Below are positions 47,801 through 59,800 of a stretch of DNA of 64,000 nt, piece after piece. The notes below the pieces were generated by a model. That model was not told the DNA's origin and ran no database searches. It saw only the letters and a program-made list of their open reading frames with translations. The first letter of the stretch is position 1; every line of letters begins with the position of its first letter. Location: contig NC_084928.1 of the NCBI RefSeq assembly GCF_958298935.1, forward strand, positions 22,351,501 to 22,415,500, written 5' to 3'. The DNA comes from Phragmites australis. Its lineage: Eukaryota > Streptophyta > Magnoliopsida > Poales > Poaceae. The translations under genes were made by a program, and so were the position numbers.

Positions 47801-50800
47801 AAGAGTAAGGTTTTGCAGAGGAAGGAAGAAACCGAGCAGGGTGAAAATATCAACGCGTGGATGTGAGCCGGCCGAGCGGACGTGAGCCAAAGGCCGATGA
47901 ACTAAAATTTCGGGTCCGCATCATCAGTGGGGGTTCATGGCTAGAACCACAACTTATACTGACTATTAGTGCCGGTTTGTAACACGAACTGGCACTGATA
48001 GTCGGTATCAGTGCTGGTTCTTAGTAGCTTCATTATGGTTCGGACGCTGGAGTTTAAGAATCGATAGTGATACATTTGCACTGCTGGTTCTTGCACAACC
48101 GGCAGTGATGAGCTGCTATTTATGGCTGGTTTTGTAGTAGTTGCGGCCGTGGTCTTCAATTCACACCCGAGCTGCCCTTGATGGGTTTTGGGTTCTTTGG
48201 GGGTTAACTAACTTTGATGCAAGTTATACATGAGGCTTGTGAGGAACCGTCCAAACAGTATTCTAATTAATCATTGAGTCGATCATTTTATTAATCATGA
48301 CTTCAACGATTAATTAGAATACCACTCCGGGAGTCGCACATATTTTATGCCCAAGATCGGAACACATGCCTTTCCAATATGGAACATCATAACAAAGCTT
48401 AAGAAAGAGCGAGTAATTAATATTATATTATAAGTTCTTAAGCTTGTACCAAGTTAATACAATTTACAGTAAAAGAGAGCTCGGAGGAGACTAAAATATG
48501 CTCAACTATTAACCAACAAAAGAAACCACGTAGCATAGACAAAAGCTAAAGACAACAAAAGATGGGTGAAGCCATATGCCCTTAGACTTCACCCCGAACG
48601 TGTGACTTCCAAGAGTAAGATGCATTACTTATTCCCACCACTCGCATCGGTGGGCATGAAGTAGCCAAAAATTAACTCCTCCTCACCTACAAAACTTATA
48701 GAGCATCTGAGTACGATGTAAGACTTAATCCATAATGGGCACTTATAATTAGCCCGACTCCAAGGATGATGCATTGGGATGTTAGCAAGAATACGACCGC
48801 ATGCTTAAATAAATTTATATGCAAAATCAAATTTGACATAAACATGTGTGACCATCTATACTTGACCAAAGTAGCAAACTAGCCCATAAACATCAACTGA
48901 GCATAATGTAAAATAAACCATAGTAGTAACATCTATAACGAACCATCTCAACATCTCAACCATACCAAATCATATTCGTAACTCTACGACTGCTACAAAT
49001 GGATAAAAACATGCTCATGACCGAGAGTGTGGTATTTCAAAATGTTTTTACACCCTGTAGGAGTGCTCCTTTACCTACACGACTTGAGGACCATACGGCT
49101 TGCGTGACCACATAGGTCCATACAAGGGGGTACTCATGTCAACCTTTTCCAATAAGCCCCGATCATTTGAACATGTGTCAATAGGTACAAGGATCATCCA
49201 GAACTACCCTCGGAGCAAATTAGATACCCCAACTGGCCTCATGCCTGACACCATCGACCCGCACGCCAAAAAGCTACATCTACAAAGGTAATCGGCCTAT
49301 CGTTCTCATATGTGACATGTAGCAAGCAAGGAAAGTGCTAAAGATAATTGCAACAACGATCAGTGCTTAAATGATGCAAGCAGTCTATGATGTTCGGGTC
49401 CCTCTCCCGACCTACCCAAGGGAACTCTACATCCGGGTAGGACAAACACCCCTAACACCGCCCACATATCACCTCATCCACATCACTCATCCAACTGACA
49501 CCATCAACCCATCATTATGATCATTGTACAAGTGATTAAAGCCTATGCTCGCGAACGCTGAAACATTTCACCGCTCAACTTTTACCGAGGACCTAACCAC
49601 TTGGTAAGCATCATGAATAACATTTTAAGTTAAACTCGGAGTATCCAGGTTTTGGAACCTCCGCGTAAACCTCCATGTGAGAGCTCTAGATTAGCCATTT
49701 TTGAAATAACCCGGAACCTCCAGGTGAGTCCGAATACTCCAGGTTGGGCCGGACACTCCGGTCGAGGCTCCGAGTGGGGCTCTTGGCTATTTACTCTAAC
49801 CCTACGGGTCGAGTCCGGATACTCTGGATTGGGCCGGACACTCTGGGTTGATTCGGGTACTAGTCGAGTTGAGTTCTAATGTATTTTCCCTGGCCGATTT
49901 AACACACATGCTAAATCTATTCCACCAAAACATGGATATACACTATACAAAGGGTTCTAGACTCGAGCACCCTAAATTACCATAGTTCCCAAGGACATTT
50001 CAATGTGGTTTCTCCAGGTTTACCCAGAGTATCCGGGTTAATCCGGATTATCCGCGTTGTCTAGAGAGGCTGCTTTAAGGGGGAAATCTTGGCCGATTTG
50101 ATTTGTGAGCTTCTCCAAACCAAAGGAAAACATGTTTGAGAGAGTTTATAGAGTCTAGAACTCACTCACCAACCTAGCAAAATGATCCCTAACTCAAAAC
50201 TCACCCAAATCCTCATTTTAGCTCCAAAGCTCAAGGACTCAAGAACTTTGCAACCAAAGCTTCAAACTTGGGATTTATCCAACCAAAACGTGAATCTATG
50301 CCATGGGAGCCTAGGAGACTCACCCAAGATGCTTTGCCAAGCTTAGGGACCATCGGTTGAAAGAGGAAAACCTCAAAAAGAGGAAGAACACCAGTGCTCC
50401 TTATGCTTCAACCAAGAACATCAACAGACATCAAAATCGGCTCGAATCCTTCGGGAAAACGAAAATGAATTAGATGGATGGGTAGCTCATGAGCTTGTGA
50501 TCACGTGAATACCACATGCATACCTTGATTCCTTTTTTTGAGGTGGGATTTTGGGGGAGAAGGGGAGAGGGAGCTTGAGAGGGAGGGAGAGCTCTTGCTT
50601 GGTCGGTTGAGGAGAGAGGGAGCACGGGAATGGAGTGAGGGAGAGAGAGGAGTGGTTGGGCTGCTGCCCATGTGAAGGGAGAGGTTGGTGGTGGGGCCCC
50701 ATGTGGGGCCCACGTGTTAGAGAGAAGGGTCTATTTTAACCGTGAATTCTATTCTTTTCTCTCCCAAAATTCTTTCTCTCGCCCGATTCACTTTAAATGA

Positions 50801-53800
50801 ATTGCACTAGTGTTCCAAAATAAATTGCCTCAAAACTAATCATGACAATAATGACACATAATTAGACTAAGTCGTGCGATTATGAATTTGGGATGTGGCA
50901 AATATCCCCCCTTAAAAGAATCTCACCCTGAGATTCGGTATGAGTCGGGGAGAGTACGGTGAATCTAAGAACCATGCTGTGAGAAAAAAGCACGCTGTGA
51001 GCATGCTGATAGAAATTGAAATGACTACAACACGAAGGTATTTCTGGATAATCAGGTTGGTGAAGAACTCTGGATAATCAGCACGAAGTCGATCTTCTCA
51101 TTCCCACATCGCTTCATCTTCAGAGTGATTACTCCATTGAACCTTGAGGGACTTAATAGATTTGCGCCGCGTCTTCCGTTTGGCTTCACCAAGAATGCGA
51201 ATTGGATGCTCACAATAAGAAAGATCTTGCTACAATTCTTGGGTTGCAACCTCAATGACTTTTGTTGGACTCGAAGGTATTTCTTCAATTATGAGACGTG
51301 GAAGACATCGTGTATGGCGGAGAGGGATGGAGGTAACTCCAGTTGATAAGCCACCTCACCACGCCAGCCAATAATCTAGAAGGGCCAACATAACAGGGTG
51401 CTAACTTTTCCTTCATCTAAAAATATTGTGTTCCTCTGAGAAGAGAGACCTTAAGATAGACAAAATCTCCAATTTTGAACTCCAGCTCACACCGACGAAG
51501 ATCGACATAGCTTTTCTGATGAGACTGAGTTGTGAGGAGATGCCGGCGAATGGTTAGGATACGCTATTTTGCCTCTTTGACCAAATCCAGGCCTAGAAAA
51601 ACTCTTTCGCTGGACTTAGACCAATTCAACTGCGTTCGACATCTTAATGCTTGACTGATAATTGTTATTGTAGGAGAATTCTGCAAATGGAAAACAGTTC
51701 TCCCACTTCTTCCCATATGTGAGGACACAAGCCCACAATATGTCCTTTAGAACCTAATTCACTCTCTCGGTTTGACCATCGGTTTGAGGATGATAAGATG
51801 TGCTATGGAAGAGCTCGGTTCCCATGCCTTCATGAAGGCTCCTCCATAAATGAGAAATGAATTGAGTGTCTCGATTGGAGATGATCTTCTTTGGAGTTCC
51901 ATGAAGGCAAACAACCAAGTGAGATACAACTCCGCATATTGCTTGACTAAGTACGTGGTCTTGACGGGTAAGAAATGAGCTGACTTGGTCAACCGGTCCA
52001 CAATGACTCAAATTGAGTCATACCTGTGGGACATTTTAGGAAATCCAGTAATAAAGTTCATACCGATCTCCCACTTCCAGGAGGGAATGGGTAAAGGATG
52101 GAACACATCGGTCCACTTAAGGTGCTTGGCCTTCACTCTTCGGCAGACATCACACTCGGCAACATATCGAGTGATTTCTCGTTTCATGTGGGTCCACCAG
52201 AATTTGGACCTAAGGTCCTGGTATATTTTAGTACTCCCAAGATGGATGGACAATAGTGAATCATGAGCTTCATCTAGAATATTCTTCCTTTACTCCGGTA
52301 TTTTGGGGACCACTAGCCTTTTCTCGAACCACAAGACACCTTCATCATCCAGGGCAAAACATTTGTCTTGCCCTTCCTTGATCTTGTCACGGATCTTCTC
52401 CATGCCCGTGTCTGTCTTCTGAGCATCCTAAATTTGATCAAAGAGGGAGGATTTGATCTCCAAGTTGGCAAGAAATCCCTCCAAAACCATCTTGAGTCCA
52501 AACCTCCTAAATTCATCACAAAACGTGGTGACTTCAGGCTGGAGTGGGACACAATCGCATCGAGCCCTTCGACTCAGTGCATCGGCGACAACGTTCACCT
52601 TACCGGGATGATAATGGACTTCAGTTCATAATCTATGATCAGCTCGAGCTATCTTCATTGTCTCATGTTTAGATCATCCTGAGTGAAAATGTATTTGAGG
52701 CTCTTGTGATCCATGTAAATATAGTAAGGGTTGCCCAATAGGTAATGATGTCAAATCTTCAGAGCGTGCATAACTGCTGCAAGCTCTAGATCATGAGTGG
52801 GATAATTTTTCTCATGTGGCTTCAGTTAGCACGAAGCATAGGCGACCACACGTCCTTCTTGCATGAGAACACAACCGAGTCTAAAGCGAGAGGCATTGCA
52901 ATAGACATCAAAGCTCTTGTGAACGTTCGGTTGTGCTAGAACTGGCGCCATGGTGAGACGAGACTTCAAAGTCTGGAAAGCCACTTCACACTCCTCGGAC
53001 TATTTGAACTTGACATTTTTCTTCAACAATTTAGTCATGGGCTTAACTATCTTGGAGAAATTCTCGATGAACCAGTGGTAATAACCCATGAGTCCGAGAA
53101 AACTACGAATGTCAGTGACACTTTTAGGTTGCACCCAATTGAGCATATCCTGCACCTTGCTCGGGTCAACTGTAACCCCGTTTTCTAACAAGACATGACC
53201 TAGAAATGTGACCTCTTCAAGCCAGAACTTTTGCTGAACTTGATGTAGAGTTGGTGATCTTGAAGGTGGCCAAGAACAGCACAGAGATGCTCAGAATATT
53301 CTTCTTTAGTCTTGGAGTAGATGAGAATATCATCGATGAACACCACGACAAACTTGTCAAGTTCCACCATGAAGACTGTGTTCATCAAATACATGAAGAA
53401 TGCCAGTGCATTTGTCAAGCCAAAAGACATGACGGTGAACTCATAAAGCCCATAACGGGTAGAGAAAGCCATCTTTGGAATATCCTCTGGTTGGATCTTG
53501 ATTTGGTGGTAACCCGGCCTTAAGTTAATCTTAGAGAAAACCCGAGCACCGGTCAATTGATCGAATATGATATCAATCCGAGGGAGTGGATACTTGTTCT
53601 TGATTGCGGAGGCATTCAACAGACAATAATCAACACACATCCACAGAGTACCATCCTTCTTCCGGACAAAGAGTGACGAGCATCCCCAAGTTGAGGAGCT
53701 CGGATAAATGAAACCCTTCACAAGCAACTCTTGAATTTGCTTCTTCAATTCCGCTAACTCGTTCGGCGGCATCCGATAGGACCTCTTTGAAATTGGGGCC

Positions 53801-56800
53801 ATATTAGGCAATAGCTCAATGGAGAACTCCACGGTTCGGTCGGGTGGCATTCCTAGTGATTCTTCTAGAAGACATAAGGAAATTCATAGACGACTAGAAT
53901 ATCTAGGAGATCTGTTGCTATGATCACTTTAAGAGCACACAAGTGTAGGCCACCGTCTCCAAGGCGAACAGAAACTCGATCGCCCTTGGGACCTTTGAGA
54001 GAAACAACTGTCTTGGCACAATCAAGCCGAGCACCATATTTGGTTAGCCAATTCATCCCTAATATAACATTTACTCCTCTAGTGTCAAGGAGATTCAGGT
54101 TGCAGGAAATTGAACTCCCTCAATAAGAACTTTGGCCTTCGGAACAACTCGGTCAGTCCTTAACTTAGTTCTGGGTCCATCAATGATATAGGCAGAAGGC
54201 AGGGTCTCGGTAGCCAACTTATGACTCAAAACATAACAATCCCTGATGAAACAGTGAGACGCCCCTGAATCAAAAAGAATAACTATGATGTGAGAATTCA
54301 CAAATAGCATATGGCCACCCATCACACTCACTTGAGAACCAGCGGGTCTTGGAGGCTATCATTGAGGAGCGGAGAAAGATGGGCAATGCACCATCCACAT
54401 TGGCCGTGGAGTAGTCAAGGCTGACATGTGAGATGGAGGAGACTGACTCTCCGTCCATGTGTGTTGAGAACCCACGCCCATGGAGGGTGCCGGGACCCTC
54501 TTGTGCTTCTTCTCCTCTTGGTGGTTCTTCACTGTGAGAGAGGTGCTCACTAGCTTGTTAAAGTTGGTGAACTCATGCACCGATAGTCGGTCTTGCATCT
54601 TGGAGTTGAGGCCGTTCACAAAGCGGTATTTCTTCCGCTCATTGGTGTTGACCTCATCTTGAGAATACTTTACAAGGTGATTAAACACCTACACATACTC
54701 CATCACCGATCTACCTCCTTACTTGAGGTCCATAAACTTCCGCCTCTTGATCTCCATAAGGCCCTTAGGAATATGAAAATCACAGAATGCCTAGCGGAAC
54801 TCCGCCCAAGACACCTAGTGATTGGCGGGGTGTATGGCTAGAAAGTTAGACCACCATGCGCCCGCCGCACCCTGAAGCTGATGGGTGGCGAAGAGCGCCT
54901 TCTCGTGGTCCTCACACCTAAGGAGAGCGAGCTTCTGCTGGATAGTCCATAGCCAGTGGTTAGCATCCAAAGGATCCTCAGCCCATGCGAAGGTGGGTGG
55001 CTGAGTTTGAAGGAAATCCGCGAAGTCATCCCGGCGCCCGGACCCATCTCTCCATGAGGGGCCATATTGTACACGAGGGCCTTGAGGAGAGCAGTTTGAG
55101 CTTGACAGTTTTGCTCTATCTGCATCAACACATCCGTCATGCTCAGCGGTGGGCGTGGCACGGAGTTATTCGCATTGGAACCCTCGGGACGATCTCCGAG
55201 ATTTTGACGGGTCCTCATCCTATTGTGGCAATAAGATAAAAGAGAGGTGAAAATGTAAAATTTTGACATGGATCAATGCTATCTTTGCAATGTTGGATTC
55301 AAACAAGTGATGCGCACTAAGGTATCATATATCAAGGAAAATGCATGTTTAAGGGTATGGTGCGAAATGAAGAATGAAACATGAAAGTATGCTCGATCTT
55401 TATCTTCACGTTTCTTTCCCGAATGCATCTCTTCCTAAATAATCATCACAAACACATATATCGCCTTTCGCATGAAGAGAATAAGTATTCGCGCGAATGG
55501 TGCTTGTGCAACTCGCTACATAAGCGACGTTTCATAGTTGTTGCCCACATATTCGCTTCCTATACCTTTGCCATATGGGATACCTCATATAAATACCACA
55601 TGACTAGATGACCATATCTACCATCGTATAGTGGATGTTCATTTATTATGGCTAACGTATTCACTTTTCGTACCATCATCGTATGAAACACATCGGGCCC
55701 TACTTCACACCGGTTGAGGCCCCGATATTTGCCGCTATCGGGATGTACAATGCAACATAATCAACAAATGCATCACAATGAGAAAACCACACAATGCATA
55801 AACAAACAATTCAAGTGCATCACTTAAGTATATGTTACACTTAGGGGCATAGTATGACAAATTCATACATATTAATCATTAGGAGGCATAAAGGAAACTT
55901 TGGTGGGTTGCTTGGTGAGTTTGATGCATTTACTAAATAATGCTCTAATCATTTTTAGGCTGCTTCATTATACCAAGCTTCGATACCACACTGTGAGGAA
56001 CCGTCCAAACAGTATTCTAATTAATTATTAAGTTGATCATTTTCTTAACGACTTCAACGATTAATCAGAATACCACTCTGGGAGTCCCGGCACGTGTTTT
56101 GTGCCCAAAATCAGAACATGAAACATCATAACAAAGCTTAAGAAAGAGCAGTAAATAACACTATATTACAAGTTCTTAAGCATGCACCACATTAATACAG
56201 TTTACAGAAAAATAGAGCTAGGAGTAGACTAAAAACTATTCAGCTCCTAAGCAACAAAAGAAACCATGCAGCAGAAACAAAAGCTAAAGACAACAAAAAA
56301 ATGAGTGAAGTCATATGCCCTTAGGGTTCACCCCAAACGCGTGACTTCCAAGAGTAGAATGCACTACTCATTCCCGTCACTCGTATCGACGGACGTGAAG
56401 TAGACAAAAACCAACTCCTCCTCACTTGCAAAACTTGTAGAGCAGTTGAGTACAAAGATACTCGCATGACTTAATCCATAATTGATACTTATAAATAGCC
56501 CGACTCTAAGGATAATGCAGTGAGATGTTAGCAAAATACGGCCATATGGTTAAGTAAATTCATATGTGAAAGCAAATTTGACATAAATATATGTGAGCAT
56601 ATATACTTGACCAAAGTAACAAACTAGCCCATAAACATCAACTGAACATAATGTAAAATAAACCATCTCAACATCTCAACCATACCAAACCACATTCGTA
56701 ACTCTACGACTGTTGCAAATGGACAAAAGCATGCTCATGACCAAGCGCACGACATTTTGAAATATTTTTATACCCTGCAGGGGTACTCCTTTACCTATAC

Positions 56801-59800
56801 GACTTGAGGACCATACAGCTTGCATGACCACACAGGTCCATACAAGGGGGTACTCATGTCAACTTTTTCCAATAAGCCCTGACCGTTTGAACATGCGCCG
56901 ATAGTGCAAGGGTCATCAAGAACTACTCTTGGAGCAAACTGGATACCCCAACCGATCTCATACCCAACACCATCGACCCACATACCAAAAGCCACAACTA
57001 CAAACATTCTCATATGCGACATGTAGTAAGCATGGAAAGTGCTAAAGCCCACTGCAACAACGATTAGTGCTTAAACGATGCAAGCGGTCTATTGTGTTGG
57101 GGTCCCTCTCCCGACCTACCTAGGGGAACTCCACATCCGGGCAAGACAAACACCCCTAACACCGCCCACATCTCACCTCATCCACCTCACTCATCCAACC
57201 GACACCATCAACCAATCATTATAATTATTGTACAAGTGATTAAAGCCTATGCTCACGAACGATGAAACATTTCACTGCTCGACTTCTACCGAGGACCTAA
57301 GCACTTGCTAAGCATCATAAATAACATTTTAAGTTAAAACAAAATCATACTGAACCTAGGCTATAAGGATACGGATCAACAATGATTCAAGATAGGAGAA
57401 TTAGTGCATCAACATAGGTTTTACCCATCATACACCCGACATCGACTCAAACTCATGCATAAGATACATAAAGCATAATTTATCACATATGACGCATATG
57501 GTCCAAATTAATGGGAGAAGTATGTTTAGATGCTTGCCTTGCTGCTCATGTGTTTGCCTTATGCTACCCACGCAACACTCGCAAAACTCTAGCAACTGAC
57601 GCCGCCTTCAACCACGATCGTGACACGCTCTGGTTCTTCGTTCACTAAAGAAGAATGGGTGCAACGATGAGCATGAATAAAATGCACAATATATACTACA
57701 ATATGCAAAACAACAAGCTAAGGGTGTAAGACATATGGAGGAATAACAAAACTTGCGAACTAAACAACACTGGAAAAGTAACAAGAGGCCGGAGACTCCG
57801 GGTTGAACTCAAAGTATCTGGATTCCAGAACCTTCGAGGATGAACCTCCGGGTGAGGGCTCTCGGTTAACCATTTTTGAAATAACCCGAAACCTCCGGGT
57901 GAGTCCAGATACTCCTGGTTGGGCTGGACACTCCCGGCGAGGCTCCGAGTGGGGCTCCCGGTTATTTACCCAGACCATCTGGGTCAAGTCCGGATACTCT
58001 GGATTGGGCTAGACACTCTGAGTTGATCTGGACTATCCGGGTTCTAGCCGAGTTGAGTTCTAAAGTGTTTTCCCCGGCCGATTCAACTTGCACGCTAAAT
58101 CTATTCCACCAAAACATGGATATACACTATACAAAGGGTTCTATACTCGAATTGCACCCTAAATCACCATAGTTCCCGAGGATAATTCAATGGGGTTTCT
58201 CCAGGTTTACCCAGAGTATCCGGGTCAATCCAGATTATCCGCGTTGTCCAGAGAGGTTACTTCAAGGGGGAAGTCTTGGTCAATTTGATTTGCGAGCTTC
58301 TCCAAACCAAAGAGAAGCATGTTTGAGAGAGTTTATAAAGTCTAGAACTCACTCACCCACCAAGCAACATGATTTCTAACTCAAAACTCAACCAAATCCT
58401 TATTTTAGCTCTAAAGCTCAACAACTTTGCAACTGAAGCTTCAAACCCAGAATTCATCCAACAAAACATGCATCTATGCCATGGGAGCCTAGGAGACTCA
58501 CCCAAGATTCTTTGCTGAGCTTGGGGACTGTCGGTTAAAGGAGGAAAAGCTCGAAAAGGGGAAGAACGTCAGTGCTCCTTGTGCTTCAACCAAGAACACC
58601 AAAAGACATCAAAATCGGCTCGAATTCTTCGACAAAGCAAAAATGAATTAGATGGATGGGTAGCTCATGAGCTCATGATCGTATGAGTACCATATGCATA
58701 CCTCGATTCCTTCTCTTGAGGTGGGATTTTGGGGGAGAAGGAGAGGGGACTTGAGAGGGAGGGAGAGCTCTTGCTTGGCCAGTTGAGGAGAGAGGGAGCA
58801 TGGGAGTGGAGTGAGGGAGAGAGAGGAGTGGTTGGGTTGCTACCCATGTGAAGGGAGAGTTGAGTGATGGGGCCACATGTGGGACCCACGTGTTAGAGAA
58901 AAGGGTCCATTTTAATCGTGAATTCCATTCTTTTCTCTCCTGAAATTCTTTCTCTCGCCCGATTAACTTTAAATGAATTGCACTAGCGTTCCAAAATAAT
59001 TGCCTCAAAACTAATCATAATGCTAATGATGCATAATTAGATTTAATCATGTGATTATGAATTTGGGACGTGACAAGGTGCTGGGAACCCTTCCTCTTTA
59101 AAGTGCGGGGTGACCTAGGACCAAACCATTGGATTGGTTTTGGCCCCACCAATCATTGGCACACTGGGTCTAACGAACCCTAGATTTTTTGGTGGTGGGC
59201 GCACCGACTCACACTACTACAAAAAGGCCTTTTAGTGCCGGCTCCAAAGAGCCCTTTAGTGCCAATTTTGCATACGGCACTGATGGGTCGGTACTGAAAG
59301 TCACCCCAACAACTAGCACTGAAAGTGGTTCCCAGGAGCCAAAAAAAAATAAACGAGCTGGCTCATCTGCCACAGCCTTCGCGCTCACTCACCCCCCAGT
59401 CGCTTAGCTCGCCGACGCAGCCTTGCTCCATCCAACAAAATAAAATGCAGGGTACGAAGGCCGCTGCCATAGAACACGCCGATTGCGCAATCCTAGCCAA
59501 CCGCCCCCGCTGCGCTCCTCGATGTGCCTGGACAGGAAGCTCCAGCTCCATCCGGTCCACGGCCAGGCGCTCTGTCTACTGGCCATCTTCACGTCGGCGC
59601 TGTCAAGGCGGAAGACAAAGTGGAACGACCGCGCGATGAGGCAGACGCTGGTTCTGCCACACCAGCCCGCTCCGCCTAGTGCTGCCACTCCAGCTCATGC
59701 CCAACCCGCTCACAGCCTTCTCCAGTACCGCCAGCCGAAGTGCCAGCAGTGTCAGCCGCTGCTCAGGCCCCACCACCGCCACCATGCTATGTGGATCTCT

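Larger units (their letters stand above)
48238..59075 (-). mobile_element. Tekay/Del-like Ty3/gypsy retrotransposon, 10.8 kb
   Basis: LTRs at 48,238-50,900 and 55,992-59,075, both starting TGTGAGGAACCGTCC and ending ..GTG(A/G)CA. Flanks AGGCT (48,233-48,237) and AGGTG (59,076-59,080) are both one change from AGGCG, which the empty site in the partner LTR of the copia host shows (TGAGGCGCCGTGAACC). Minus-strand order: primer site, gag, protease, reverse transcriptase, RNase H, integrase, polypurine tract. This order and the C-terminal extension after integrase fit the Tekay/Del (chromovirus) lineage. Stops and frameshifts throughout pol. Confidence 0.93.
46904..59211 (-). repeat. 5' LTR of copia host, split by two insertions
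   Basis: LTR pieces: 46,904-47,124; 48,143-48,237; and 59,076-59,211 (match to the 3' LTR is clear to about 59,195). The plus-strand start is TATTAGGTTAAAA versus TGCTAGGTTAAAA in the other copy. Between the pieces sit the miniature CACTA (47,125-48,142) and the Tekay-like element (48,238-59,075). Confidence 0.8.

Noticed and set aside
47562..47890. Ser-Leu or Arg-Glu rich open frames
   Set aside because: They are translations of the GA microsatellite in a miniature CACTA.
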